Source of the DNA: Bradyrhizobium barranii subsp. barranii
GTDB lineage: Bacteria > Pseudomonadota > Alphaproteobacteria > Rhizobiales > Xanthobacteraceae
Reading direction: 5' to 3'
Length of the DNA stretch: 64,000 nt
Assembly (NCBI RefSeq): GCF_017565645.3
Contig: NZ_CP086136.1
Coordinates: 10,523,501 to 10,587,500 of the forward strand
Shown: positions 18,947 through 28,889 of the stretch, piece by piece
Position numbering within the stretch: position 1 is the first letter of the stretch
How the letters are laid out: every line of letters begins with the position of its first letter
Translations under genes and position numbers: made by a program
Notes under the pieces: generated by a model
Told to the model about the DNA's origin: nothing
Databases searched by the model: none
The model's input: only the letters and a program-made list of their open reading frames with translations

Positions 18947-21900
18947 CTACCACGCGTAGCGCACGACGCCCTTGCCGGCGTAGGAGCGGGTGACGTTCGA
19001 GAACTCGCCCTCGAAGGTCGCCGACGCAGACCAGCCATTCATCCAGTTCATCTGCACCGCCGCCGTGGTCAGCGCGGAATCGCGCGCCAGCGCTGCACCG
19101 TTCACGACGAAGGCCGAGCCCGGCAGGGTCTGGAACACCGCGCCGACGGTGCGGTCCGGATTGTAATCATGCGCCCAGGCGACGCGGCCGCGCAGGGTCA
19201 TCAGGCCACCGGCCGCGGCGAATGATTTGTCGGCGCGCAGGCCGAGCTCGGTACGGGTGCTGGTCACGTCCTTGGCGGCATAGTTGAGCGCGAAGGTGCT
19301 GTTGCCGACCACCGCGAACTCCGAATAGTTCGGAAGGCTGAACATGGTGGCCTGGGCCGCCGCATAGGACGTGAGGCCGATCCACTGCGTAGCGTAGCGG
19401 TAACCGCCCTCGACACGGCCCGAGAGCGCGTTGGCGTTGAACTGCGCCCGCAGCTGATCGACGCCGGCGGCCGTGACGATGCGGTTGGTCGTGACGTCCT
19501 GCCAGCCATAGGCCAGCGCAGCGGTGATGTAGGCAGGTCCTGCCGTGTGACGAACGAAGGCGCCGGCCTGGAACAGGTCGGAGCGGCCCCAGCCGAGCCC
19601 GTTGACGTTGAAGCCGGTCCCACCGCCGGCAAGCGCAAAGCCGGCGATCGTCGACGGCGAGAAGCGATAGTCGAGGCCGACGGCGGTGCCATAGACGCTG
19701 CTGGTGGTGTTGTTCGAACCGAGACCGACATTGCCGTCGGTGGTCTGCGAGCCGCCATAGCCGGCCGCCCACACATCCCAGCGCTGCTCGAAGGTTGCGG
19801 CCGGTGCTTTGCGGTAGATCGAGGCGAAGGCGTCGCGCGCGTTCTTGTCACGCCCGCCCTTGCCGGTTGCGGCATAGGCATTCGCGCCCGGCTCGTCGGC
19901 ATAGGGCGTCGCACCTGATGTGCCGCTGCGTCCCGAGCCGAACACATCGGTCAAGAGGCCAAGGAACAGGTTCATCGCATTGAAGGTCGTCTGCTGCGAA
20001 CCCGTTGCCGGTTCGCCGGAGGCCTGGGTGAGGCCGTTGGGGCCGAGGCCCGCGAATTCGGCTTGAAGGAAGCCATTGGCGTTGAAGAAATTCTGAAGCG
20101 TCGTGGCGACGTTCTGCTGGTTGATGTTGAGCGCGTATTTCGCGCCATAGTTCAGCGTGAAATCGAGGAGCACTTCGTTTGACCCGACCGTCGTGGTGCC
20201 GACTAGGCCACCCGGCGCGGCAACGCCGGCGAAATTACCGGTGGCGCTGCCGAAAAACTGCATGATCGAGTAGTGCTGCATTATCTTGCTGCCGGGATAC
20301 AGCGCGACACCCACGGTCCCGTCCAGCGTGACGTTGCCGCTGACGAGCGCATGGCTCGTGCTGAATCCACTACCGGCCTGCACAACATAGACCGAGCCGG
20401 GCTGCAAGGTGAGATCGCCCTGGACCTGCATGCTTGAGCCCGGGCCGCCGTCGCCGGGCGCGTAGATACCGCCGTTGGCAATAAACGTGTTGCCGACGAT
20501 GCCGGCGCCGAACAACGCACCACCCGCGTTCACGGTAGTCAGGCTCGATTGCAAGATATCACCATCGACGCGCAGGATGCCGCCATTGACGGTCGTCGTG
20601 CCGGTGTAGGTATTCGTTCCCGAAAGGACCAGTGTGCCGCTGCCGACCTTCTCCAGCGAGCCGGAACCGATTGCGCCGCAACCGCAGGGATCATAGTCGC
20701 CGATGACACCACTGACCTCCGTCGACAAATTGTTACCGCCGACGACGAGTGTGTTGCCGCCACCAATATAATAGGTGCCGCTGCCTTCGATCGAACCGGC
20801 GGTAATGCGGCCATCGCCGGCCGGGCCGGTACCGCCCCCGAAATCGACGATGCCTGTCCCTGTGGTGATGAAGCGTGCGTTGCCGCCAGTGGAATTGTCG
20901 GCGAACTTGGTCTCGCCGCCATCCTTGGTGATGATCGTGGCGTTGCCCGCGGTCGTGAACGAGCCGAAAGCGGTCTGGCCGTCGGCCTCGTTAATAATTG
21001 TTGCGTTTTCGGCGGTCGCGGTGCTTCCGCCAAACGCGCCAAACGTGGTGCCGCCAAAATCCTTGTTGACGATGGTCGCTGAGCCGGCCGAGGCTTGATC
21101 GATGAACGCGGTGATGCCGCCGTTCTGGTTGGTGATGGTGGCGGAGCCAGAATTGGTTCGGCCAAAGAAGCCGATCAAGCCCCCATCATTGGTGATGGTC
21201 GCCCGGCCGGCGGTGGCAGTGTCGGTCCCGCTCCCCAACGGATCACCGAACAGCAGCTGGCCGTTATTGGTGATCACCATAGAGCTGGCGGAGGTCGCGT
21301 TGAGGAACATCGTCGTACCGGAGACAGCGTTCAGGAGCGATGTAATTCCCGACGTATCGGCATTGACGATATTGAAGAGGCCCTCGTTGTTAACGGCGCC
21401 AATGATGCTCGCGGTGTGGGTGGCGTCACCGAGTTGCAGCGCTGCGCACGAACAGATGAAAGTGTCGCCGGTATAGGTGTTGGCGCCGAGCAGCGCCAGG
21501 ATGCCGGGTCCCTGCACGGAGATGCCACCACTGCCGGTGATGCGCGAGGCGATGACGGCCGATGGGTCTGTCGTGCCGGTGACATCGTTGGTGAAGAACG
21601 TCGTCCCCCCGGAGGCTAGCCTGAGATCGCCGCCCTGAATGGTGTAGACAGAACCGTCGCCGGTGAGGTCGAAGCCCACGAGGCTGGTGAGCTGCACGCC
21701 GCCTGGCGTAACCGTCACCGTGCCACCGCTTGCCGGCGTCGAGACTCCCGAGTAGCCGAACACCGTGCCGACTGACGAGGGATCGTAAGCAGTGCTGGTC
21801 GAACCGAAGACGTCCGTCCAATTCGTGGTGGTGGTGTCCCAGACGCCGCCTCCGCCGTTGACGGCGCCGTTCGGCGTGGTCTGCGACCCGTTGAAGATTT

Positions 21901-22024
21901 GCTGCGCTGCTGCGGGGCTCGCCGCCGCCGCCGCGCTCAAGGCGAGGCCGATCCAGAATGCCGCGCGAACAGCGGTGGCACGACGCGAGCAACCCCGCCC
22001 GCTCGATGGCAACCAAGCCCCCAC
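18947..22024 (-). CDS. Autotransporter outer-membrane protein with repeat passenger
   Basis: The protein has 1025 residues, with a GTG start at 22024. A signal peptide with an Arg-rich front runs to about residue 41 (ASPAAAQQ). The passenger has tandem short units between about residues 225 and 400 (ATITNDGG-, ATITNQNGG-, ATIVNKDFGG-like, each about 20-25 residues). A passenger-associated strand repeat follows (GTLVLSGTNTYTGTTTVNGG). The last 280 residues form a beta-barrel ending in aromatic YAW, as expected for Type Va secretion. It probably presents a beta-helical adhesin-like surface. The repeats suggest gain and loss of units between strains. Confidence 0.92.
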   Translation of the reverse strand: MGAWLPSSGRGCSRRATAVRAAFWIGLALSAAAAASPAAAQQIFNGSQTTPNGAVNGGGGVWDTTTTNWTDVFGSTSTAYDPSSVGTVFGYSGVSTPASGGTVTVTPGGVQLTSLVGFDLTGDGSVYTIQGGDLRLASGGTTFFTNDVTGTTDPSAVIASRITGSGGISVQGPGILALLGANTYTGDTFICSCAALQLGDATHTASIIGAVNNEGLFNIVNADTSGITSLLNAVSGTTMFLNATSASSMVITNNGQLLFGDPLGSGTDTATAGRATITNDGGLIGFFGRTNSGSATITNQNGGITAFIDQASAGSATIVNKDFGGTTFGAFGGSTATAENATIINEADGQTAFGSFTTAGNATIITKDGGETKFADNSTGGNARFITTGTGIVDFGGGTGPAGDGRITAGSIEGSGTYYIGGGNTLVVGGNNLSTEVSGVIGDYDPCGCGAIGSGSLEKVGSGTLVLSGTNTYTGTTTVNGGILRVDGDILQSSLTTVNAGGALFGAGIVGNTFIANGGIYAPGDGGPGSSMQVQGDLTLQPGSVYVVQAGSGFSTSHALVSGNVTLDGTVGVALYPGSKIMQHYSIMQFFGSATGNFAGVAAPGGLVGTTTVGSNEVLLDFTLNYGAKYALNINQQNVATTLQNFFNANGFLQAEFAGLGPNGLTQASGEPATGSQQTTFNAMNLFLGLLTDVFGSGRSGTSGATPYADEPGANAYAATGKGGRDKNARDAFASIYRKAPAATFEQRWDVWAAGYGGSQTTDGNVGLGSNNTTSSVYGTAVGLDYRFSPSTIAGFALAGGGTGFNVNGLGWGRSDLFQAGAFVRHTAGPAYITAALAYGWQDVTTNRIVTAAGVDQLRAQFNANALSGRVEGGYRYATQWIGLTSYAAAQATMFSLPNYSEFAVVGNSTFALNYAAKDVTSTRTELGLRADKSFAAAGGLMTLRGRVAWAHDYNPDRTVGAVFQTLPGSAFVVNGAALARDSALTTAAVQMNWMNGWSASATFEGEFSNVTRSYAGKGVVRYAW

Positions 22025-22333
22025 GCTCTTCCCCTCACCCGCGGCGCTCCCCAGCGGCGCCGCGAGGAACTTAGGCCATGAGGCTGGCCGGTAGAACTAC
22101 GGTTCCTCGAGAATCAGCCAACGGGACCGCAACTTGAGCAGATTCAACAACTCATGTTGCAACCGAGCCACGGTTTTGCCGGGCTCAATTCCTACCCCGT
22201 GCATGCGCCCATGCGTCAGAATGTCCGTTCTATGTACAGCTGTTCACATCTTGGCTGATCATCCAGGGCCGCGCCCCGTGCCCCCATTCCTCGGTGCATT
22301 CGCATGAATGGCAAGCGCGCCGTCCGCAATAGC
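22025..22333. other. Intergenic region between amiE and the autotransporter gene
   Basis: These 309 bp hold no gene that I can support. They must contain the end of the urt-fmd-amiE transcript and the promoter of the autotransporter gene. Positions 22253-22275 repeat exactly the 23 bp at 23426-23448, which encode the last residues of FmdB and its stop region; this looks like a leftover of a duplication. Confidence 0.6.
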
Positions 22334-23374
22334 TCAGTAATTGCTCGCCGCCGACCCATTCGGGATGCCGTCGATCGGACATTCCTCCGTCCCCGGCGTC
22401 GAACGGGTCATCGCCTCGACCATGTCCCGCGTCCCTTCCGGGTCGGCGATCCAGTTCTTGTAGAAATCATAGGGGCAGGCCGCGACGCCGCGCGGGCTTT
22501 CGCCGGAATTGATCATGCCGGTGTAGCCGCGGTGGACCAGCTTGTAGAGATGGTTCTGCGACTGGCCGTTGCGGCGCGCATCGCGGATCAGATGTTTCGA
22601 CAGCTGGGCATATTGGATGCCGTAGTCCTCCTCGCCGCACTCGCCGAGCGTGCGGCCGTCGAAGCCGATGATCGCGGAGTGACCGAAGTAGGAATAGACG
22701 CCGTCGAAGCCGGCGGCGTTGGCGACGGCGACATAGACGTTGTTGGCCCACGCCATCGCCTTGGAGATCATGACCTGCTGCTCCTTGGCAGGATACATGT
22801 AGCCCTGGCAGCGCACGATCAATTCGGCGCCCTTCATGGCACAGTCGCGCCAGATCTCCGGAAAGTTGCCGTCGTCGCAGATGATCAGGCTGACCTTCAT
22901 CCCTTTCGGGCCGTCGGAGACATAGGTGCAATTGCCGGGATACCAGCCCTCGATCGGCACCCATGGCATGATCTTGCGGTACTTCTGGACGATCTCACCC
23001 TTGTCGTTCATCAGGATCAGGGTGTTGTAGGGCGCCTTGTGCGGATGCTCCTCGTGGCGTTCGCCGGTCAGCGAGAACACGCCCCAGACCTTCGCCTTGC
23101 GGCAGGCCTCCGCGAAGATGGCGGTCTCTTCACCTGGCACCGCCGAGGCCGTCTCGTACATCTCCTTGGAGTCGTACATGATGCCCTGGGTCGAGTATTC
23201 CGGGAAGATCACGAGATCCATGCCGGGCAGGCCCGCCTTCATGCCCACCAGCATGTCGGCGATCTTGCGGGCGTTATCGAGCACCTCGGCCTTGGTGTGC
23301 AGGCGGGGCATCTTGTAATTGACCACCGCGACGCCGACGGTGTCGTTGCTGCTGGAAATGTCACCGTGAAGCAT
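22334..23374 (-). CDS. amiE: Aliphatic amidase
   Basis: The protein has 346 residues, the normal length. The first 55 residues match the Pseudomonas AmiE pattern I know ([20 protein letters not shown]). The nitrilase-superfamily triad sits at the expected positions: Glu59 (FPEYS), Lys134 (YRKIMPW) and Cys166 (IICDDGN). It hydrolyses acetamide, propionamide and similar amides to acid plus ammonia in the cytoplasm. It is last in the urtABCDE-fmdA-fmdB-amiE run, 45 bp after fmdB, so it turns imported amides into ammonium. Confidence 0.96.
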   Translation of the reverse strand: MLHGDISSSNDTVGVAVVNYKMPRLHTKAEVLDNARKIADMLVGMKAGLPGMDLVIFPEYSTQGIMYDSKEMYETASAVPGEETAIFAEACRKAKVWGVFSLTGERHEEHPHKAPYNTLILMNDKGEIVQKYRKIMPWVPIEGWYPGNCTYVSDGPKGMKVSLIICDDGNFPEIWRDCAMKGAELIVRCQGYMYPAKEQQVMISKAMAWANNVYVAVANAAGFDGVYSYFGHSAIIGFDGRTLGECGEEDYGIQYAQLSKHLIRDARRNGQSQNHLYKLVHRGYTGMINSGESPRGVAACPYDFYKNWIADPEGTRDMVEAMTRSTPGTEECPIDGIPNGSAASNY

Positions 23375-23419
23375 TTGGGCCGCTCCTGTCTTTTGTTCGT
23401 TTGATGTTGGCGCGTGGCG

Positions 23420-23797
23420 TCAGTGGCTGATCATCCAGGGCCGCGCCGTCGGAAAGCCCTTGGCGCCGCTCTTGGTCTTGGTCATCAGTCGCGCGGGCTT
23501 TGTCTTGTCCGTCGAGCTCTTGTCCTTCACGGTCTTGCCCGACGAACAGCAACCGCAGCCGGGACCGTGCGAGGCCTTGTATTGCGCAAGCGTCTGCGGC
23601 GCATGCGTGCTGCGCTCGTTGACGGCGTGCGCCTTGCGCTTCTCCGCCGGCATGCAGAAGAAATTCGGCGCGGTCAGGATCACCCGCGGCGCCATGATCT
23701 CGCAGCGCGGACAGCTTTGCGGATCGTCGCATTCCGCCATCGGGCGCAGGTCCTTGAACGGCCCGCAATCGTCACAGAGATATTCGTAGACCGGCAT
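23420..23797 (-). CDS. fmdB: FmdB-type zinc-ribbon regulatory protein
   Basis: The protein has 125 residues from the ATG at 23797 (MPVYEYLCDDCGPF); the longer open frame is not family-like. The N-terminal zinc ribbon has two Cys pairs (CDDC and CPRC). A second Cys cluster, PGCGCCSSG, lies near residue 90, followed by a Lys/Thr-rich tail. FmdB of Methylophilus was proposed to regulate formamidase genes; its mechanism is not settled. It lies between fmdA and amiE, the usual arrangement. Confidence 0.9.
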   Translation of the reverse strand: MPVYEYLCDDCGPFKDLRPMAECDDPQSCPRCEIMAPRVILTAPNFFCMPAEKRKAHAVNERSTHAPQTLAQYKASHGPGCGCCSSGKTVKDKSSTDKTKPARLMTKTKSGAKGFPTARPWMISH

Positions 23798-23891
23798 CGC
23801 ATCATCCCTACGCTGTTGCCTGTGAGAGAATTCCCGCGGCGGATGCGGGGCGGCAAAGTCGCGCCGTCCCGCACCCCGTCGCGCAGGGAGA

Positions 23892-25121
23892 CTATTTGTC
23901 CGGCGAGATCGGCATCTGGATATCGCCGGTGATGTGCTTGATCGGTCCTGCCGCCGAGGGCATGACGTCAAAGTCAAAGATCTCCGTCGGCAACCACAGC
24001 GTGGCGCAGGCGTTGGGCACGTCGACCACGCCGGAGATGTGGCCCTGGCACGGCGCGGTGCCGAGGATCGAATAGGCCTGGGCGCCGGAGTAACCGAACT
24101 TCTTCAGATACTCGATCGCGTTGAGGCAGGCCTGGCGATAGGCGATGTGGACGTCGAGATAGTGCTGCTTGCCGGCCTCGTCGACCGAGATGCCCTCGAA
24201 GATCAGGTAGTCCTTGTAGTTCGGCGTGATCGGCGACGGCTTGAAGATCGGGTTCTTGATGCCGTATTTCGCCATGCCGTCCTTGATCACCTCGACCTTC
24301 AGATGCAGCCAGCCGGCCATCTCGATCGCGCCGCAGAACGTGATCTCGCCATCGCCCTGGCTGAAGTGCAGATCGCCCATCGAGAGACCGGCGCCGGGCA
24401 CATAGACCGGGAAGTAGATCTTCGAGCCGCGCGAGAGATCCTTGATGTCGCAATTGCCGCCGTGCTCGCGCGGCGGAACGGTGCGCGCGCCTTCCGCGCC
24501 GATCTTGGCCTTGACGTCGCCCTTGGCGCGGCCGCCATGGGCGGTCGGCGCGAATGGCGGATTGGCGAGGCCGGGCACGCGGGTTGGGTTGGTCGAGATC
24601 AGCTCGGCCTCACGCTTGTTCCAGGTCTCCAGCATCTTCGGATCGGGTAGACAGCCGATCAGGCCGGGATGGATCAGGCCGGCGAAGTTGACGCCGGGCA
24701 CGTGACGCGACGAGGTGTAGAGACCCTTGATGTCCCAGATCGACTTCTGCGCCAGCGGGAAATGGTCGGTCAGGAAGCCGCCGCCGTTCTGCTTGGAGAA
24801 GAAGCCGTTGAAGCCCCAAAGGCTTTCCTTCATCGGGCCGACATCGAGCAGGTCGACGACGAGGAGATCACCGGGCTCGGCGCCCTTGACGCCGATCGGA
24901 CCGGACAGGAAGTGCACGATCGAGAGATCGATGTCGCGCACGTCGTCGGCGGAATCGTTGTTCTTGATGAAGCCGCCGGTCCAGTCATAGGTCTCGATGA
25001 TGAAGTCGTCGCCGGGGTTGACCCAGGCCACGATCGGGATGTCGGGGTGCCAGCGGTTGTGCACCATGTCATTATCGTAAGCCGATTTGGTGAGATCGAC
25101 CTTGATCAGTGTCTCTGGCAT
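23892..25121 (-). CDS. fmdA: Formamidase (acetamidase/formamidase family)
   Basis: The protein has 409 residues, typical for FmdA. It opens MPETLIKVDLTKSAYDNDMV and holds the conserved PGDLLVVDLLDVGP and GLIHPGLIGCLPD stretches, as well as the EHGGNCDIKDLSRGSKIYFP active-site region. It converts formamide to formate and ammonia. With UrtABCDE upstream and AmiE downstream it forms a short-amide utilisation operon. The gap to urtE is 28 bp. Confidence 0.96.
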   Translation of the reverse strand: MPETLIKVDLTKSAYDNDMVHNRWHPDIPIVAWVNPGDDFIIETYDWTGGFIKNNDSADDVRDIDLSIVHFLSGPIGVKGAEPGDLLVVDLLDVGPMKESLWGFNGFFSKQNGGGFLTDHFPLAQKSIWDIKGLYTSSRHVPGVNFAGLIHPGLIGCLPDPKMLETWNKREAELISTNPTRVPGLANPPFAPTAHGGRAKGDVKAKIGAEGARTVPPREHGGNCDIKDLSRGSKIYFPVYVPGAGLSMGDLHFSQGDGEITFCGAIEMAGWLHLKVEVIKDGMAKYGIKNPIFKPSPITPNYKDYLIFEGISVDEAGKQHYLDVHIAYRQACLNAIEYLKKFGYSGAQAYSILGTAPCQGHISGVVDVPNACATLWLPTEIFDFDVMPSAAGPIKHITGDIQMPISPDK

Positions 25122-25149
25122 CGAGATGCTCCCCTTTTACTGCGGTTGG

Positions 25150-25842
25150 TTAGACGGATAGATATTTCGAGACCTGCGCGGCATCGACGGCGTCGCGCGG
25201 ATCGTCGCGCACGATCTCGCCGTTCTCGATCACCAGCACGCGGTCGGCGATATCGAGCGCGAAGCTCAGGACCTGCTCCGACACCACGATCGAGAGCCCC
25301 TTTTCGTCGCGGATGCGCTTCAAGGTGCGCGCCATGTCCTTGATGATCGACGGCTGGATGCCTTCGGTCGGTTCGTCCAGCAGCAACACCTTCGGCTTGG
25401 TCGCGAGCGCGCGGGCGATGGCGAGCTGTTGCTGCTGTCCGCCGGAGAGATTGCCGCCGCGGCGGCCCTTCATTTCCAGCAGCACCGGAAACAATTCGTA
25501 GATGTCGGCCGGCACTTCGGTCCCGCCGGAGACGACGAGACCGGTCTCGATGTTCTCCTTCACCGTCATGGTCGAGAAGATCATGCGGCCCTGCGGCACA
25601 TAAGCGAGGCCCTTGGCGACGCGCTCGTAGCTCGGCAGGCCGCCGAGCTCGGCACCGTCCATGGTCACCGAGCCGCTCTTGGCGGGGAGGATGCCCATCA
25701 GCGACTTCATCAGCGTGGTCTTGCCCATGCCGTTGCGGCCCATGATCGCAACGATCTCGTTGGGCGCGACCTTGACATTGAGCCCGTGCAGCACCTCGCT
25801 CTGGCCGTAGGCGACGTGAAGATCGGAAATAGCCAGCATCAT
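25150..25842 (-). CDS. urtE: Urea/short-amide ABC transporter ATPase
   Basis: The protein has 230 residues. Walker A is GRNGMGKTT, the signature is LSGGQQQQLAIARAL, and Walker B is VLLLDEPTEG. It shows the EGIQPSII extension typical of UrtE/LivF ATPases. It pairs with UrtD to power uptake through UrtB-UrtC. Two adjacent ATGs begin the gene; the stop of urtD is 9 bp upstream. UrtE proteins are closely related to LivF; the operon context decides the name. Confidence 0.93.
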   Translation of the reverse strand: MMLAISDLHVAYGQSEVLHGLNVKVAPNEIVAIMGRNGMGKTTLMKSLMGILPAKSGSVTMDGAELGGLPSYERVAKGLAYVPQGRMIFSTMTVKENIETGLVVSGGTEVPADIYELFPVLLEMKGRRGGNLSGGQQQQLAIARALATKPKVLLLDEPTEGIQPSIIKDMARTLKRIRDEKGLSIVVSEQVLSFALDIADRVLVIENGEIVRDDPRDAVDAAQVSKYLSV

Positions 25843-25851
25843 CGCGTCTCC

Positions 25852-26607
<756 letters not shown>

Positions 26608-26610
26608 GAT

Positions 26611-26661
26611 CTATCTCCTCACTGCCAGCGTGGCATCGGCATCGTGGTGACCTACGAGCAT
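26611..26661 (-). CDS. Short leader reading frame duplicating the urtD start
   Basis: Between urtC and urtD lies a 16-residue frame (MLVGHHDADATLAVRR) with its own Shine-Dalgarno, GAGGAGATCATC, which overlaps the urtC stop. Its first five residues equal those of UrtD (MLVGH), and the DNA around both starts is nearly the same. Its TAG stop lies in the urtD Shine-Dalgarno. It looks like a duplicated initiation region that could couple urtC and urtD translation. Whether the peptide is made is unknown. Confidence 0.45.
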   Translation of the reverse strand: MLVGHHDADATLAVRR

Positions 26662-26671
26662 GATGATCTCC

Positions 26672-27814
26672 TCACTCCGCCGGGGCGCCGTCGGCGACCG
26701 AGCTGTCGGTCCACCCTTCAGGTTTCGGTTTGCGCGACGAGATCAGGCGATCGATGCGCGGCTGCACGTAGTCGCCCCAGATCCCGGCGAGACCGTTCGG
26801 GAAGGCCAGGACCACGGCGATGAACAACCCGCCGAGGCCGAACAGCCACAATTCGGGAAAAGTTTCCGACAGGCTGGTCTTGGCGAAGTTGACCAGCAGC
26901 GTGCCGTAGACCGCGCCGAGGATCGACAGCCGGCCGCCGACCGCGGTGTAGATCACCATTTCGATCGACGGCACGATGCCGACGAAGGACGGTGACATGA
27001 AGCCGACATTGAGCGCGAACATGGCGCCACCGATCGCGGCGAACACGGCGGCGATGCAGAAGGCGAAGATCTTGAAATTCGCGACGCTGTAGCCGGAGAA
27101 GCGGACCCGGTCCTCCTTCTCGCGCATCGCGACCAGGATGCGTCCGAGCTTGGAGTGCCGGACGAACTGCGCGATCATGATGCAGGCGAACAGCAGTCCG
27201 ACTTCGAAGAAGTACAGCACGACCTTGGCGTGGTCGGGCCGGATGTCCCAGCCCTTCAATGTCCGCAGGTCGGTCATGCCGTTGATGCCGCCGGTGTAGC
27301 CCTGCTGTCCCACGATCAGGATGGTGAGGATGGCCGCGACCGCCTGGGTGATGATAGCGAAGTAGGTGCCGCCGACCCGGCGCTTGAACATCGCGGTGCC
27401 GATGATGAGAGCGAAGATGCCGGGCACGAGGATGATGGCGGCGATCGTGAAGGTGAGGCTGCTGAATGGCTTCCAGAACAGCGGCAGCGCGGTGATCTGA
27501 TTCCAGTCCATGAAATCGGGGATACCGGGCGTGGATTGGATCTTGGTGTTCTCCACGCTCGATGCCTCGAGCTTGAGGAACATCGCCATGCAGTAGCCGC
27601 CGAGCCCGAAGAACACGCCCTGACCGAGGCTGAGAATGCCGCCATAACCCCAGCAGATCACCAGCCCAAGCGCGACGAAGGCATAGGTCAAATATTTCGC
27701 GACCAGATTGAGCCTGAAGACGTCGAGCGTGAGCGGCAGGACCACCACCAGGAAGACCGCGAGCACCAGAATTCCGATGAACTCCGATCGATTGAAGAAA
27801 CGATTGTCGGTCAT
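26672..27814 (-). CDS. urtC: Urea/short-amide ABC transporter permease
   Basis: The protein has 380 residues with eight to ten hydrophobic segments, LivM-type. The conserved VICWGYGGILSLGQGVFFGLGG near residue 50 and the later QGYTGGINGMTDL are typical of UrtC. It forms the membrane channel with UrtB. The C-terminal 25 residues are charged and cytoplasmic. It begins 18 bp after the urtB stop. Confidence 0.95.
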   Translation of the reverse strand: MTDNRFFNRSEFIGILVLAVFLVVVLPLTLDVFRLNLVAKYLTYAFVALGLVICWGYGGILSLGQGVFFGLGGYCMAMFLKLEASSVENTKIQSTPGIPDFMDWNQITALPLFWKPFSSLTFTIAAIILVPGIFALIIGTAMFKRRVGGTYFAIITQAVAAILTILIVGQQGYTGGINGMTDLRTLKGWDIRPDHAKVVLYFFEVGLLFACIMIAQFVRHSKLGRILVAMREKEDRVRFSGYSVANFKIFAFCIAAVFAAIGGAMFALNVGFMSPSFVGIVPSIEMVIYTAVGGRLSILGAVYGTLLVNFAKTSLSETFPELWLFGLGGLFIAVVLAFPNGLAGIWGDYVQPRIDRLISSRKPKPEGWTDSSVADGAPAE

Positions 27815-27832
27815 TGCATCAGCCCCAGTTTC

Positions 27833-28759
27833 TCACTTGCGGACCTTGAGGGCGAACAGCCCTTGCGGCCGCAGCATCAGGATTCCGACTACCGCGAGCA
27901 GCGTCAGCACTTTCGCCATCGAGCCCGACATGAAGAATTCGAGGGTGGATTGCGTCTGCGAGATCGAGAAGGCCGAGGCGATGGTGCCGATCAAACTGGC
28001 GGCGCCGCCGAACACGACCACCAGGAACGTGTCGACGATGTAGAGCTGTCCGGAGGTTGGCCCGGTCGAGCCAATCATCGTAAAGGCGCTGCCGGCGACA
28101 CCGGCGATGCCGCAACCGAGACCGAAGGTGTAGCGATCGACCTTTTCGGTGTTGATGCCGACGGCTCCGGCCATGATGCGGTTCTGCACGACGGCGCGGA
28201 CCTGGCGGCCCCAGCGCGACTTGTACATGACATAGGCGACGCCGATGGTGATCAGCAAAGTGAGGCACATCACGAAGACGCCGTTGATCGGCACCTCGAT
28301 GCTGTCGGTGACGTGCAGCGAGCCGAGCATCCATTGCGGCAGCTCGACGCCGACCTCGCGCGCGCCGAACACGGAACGATAGGCCTGCTGCAGCATCAGG
28401 CTGAGGCCCCAGGTCGCCAGCAGCGTATCGAGCGGGCGCTTGTAGAGATGCCGTATCAGCACCCACTCCACCAGCATTCCCAGCGCACCGGATGCGACGA
28501 AGGCCAGGATCATCGCCAGGAAGAAATAGCCGCTGAACAGGCTTGGCAGATAGGCTTGGAAGAAATTCGAGGTCATCCAGGTGACGTAGGCCCCGAGGAT
28601 CATGAACTCGCCGTGAGCCATGTTGATGACGCCCATCTGGCCGAAGATGATCGCAAGCCCAAGCGCCATCAGGACGTAGACTGAGAACAGGATCAGTCCT
28701 GCAAACCCCTGCATGACGAAGATGGAGCCAAGATCACCAAGCGAATAGTCGCCGAACAT
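27833..28759 (-). CDS. urtB: Urea/short-amide ABC transporter permease
   Basis: The protein has 308 residues, LivH-type, with about eight membrane spans. The segment GQMGVINMAHGEFMILGAY is the conserved first-loop motif; NTEKVDRYTFGLGCGIAGVAG is typical of UrtB. It lacks the long N-terminal extension that some UrtB proteins have. It partners UrtC. The preceding gap to urtA contains two perfect hairpins. Confidence 0.95.
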   Translation of the reverse strand: MFGDYSLGDLGSIFVMQGFAGLILFSVYVLMALGLAIIFGQMGVINMAHGEFMILGAYVTWMTSNFFQAYLPSLFSGYFFLAMILAFVASGALGMLVEWVLIRHLYKRPLDTLLATWGLSLMLQQAYRSVFGAREVGVELPQWMLGSLHVTDSIEVPINGVFVMCLTLLITIGVAYVMYKSRWGRQVRAVVQNRIMAGAVGINTEKVDRYTFGLGCGIAGVAGSAFTMIGSTGPTSGQLYIVDTFLVVVFGGAASLIGTIASAFSISQTQSTLEFFMSGSMAKVLTLLAVVGILMLRPQGLFALKVRK

Positions 28760-28784
28760 CGATGTCCTCCGTCGGGGATAAGGT

Positions 28785-28814
28785 CCCGCGTCGCGAGCAG
28801 GTTCGCGACGCGGG
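28785..28814 (-). promoter_or_regulatory. Perfect 12-bp stem-loop between urtA and urtB
   Basis: Arms CCCGCGTCGCGA and TCGCGACGCGGG surround a 6-nt loop. No T run follows in the direction of transcription. Stems of this kind after binding-protein genes usually protect the upstream mRNA and lower downstream expression, so UrtA would be made in excess over the permeases. Confidence 0.7.
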
Positions 28815-28821
28815 GGTCTTG

Positions 28822-28844
28822 GGCGTGGATTTGCGGTCCACGCC
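28822..28844 (-). promoter_or_regulatory. Second stem-loop between urtA and urtB
   Basis: Perfect 8-bp arms GGCGTGGA and TCCACGCC with a 7-nt loop, located between the urtA stop and the larger hairpin. The two probably act together as an mRNA 3'-end stabiliser or partial terminator. Confidence 0.6.
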
Positions 28845-28889
28845 AGGGAGAGGCTTGGTGTTGAGGAAAGGCGCGAGCGACGTCGCGAC

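Noticed and set aside
22025..22333. A tRNA or small RNA in the gap before the autotransporter gene
   Set aside because: No cloverleaf or CCA-type end could be drawn; only a 23-bp duplication is evident.
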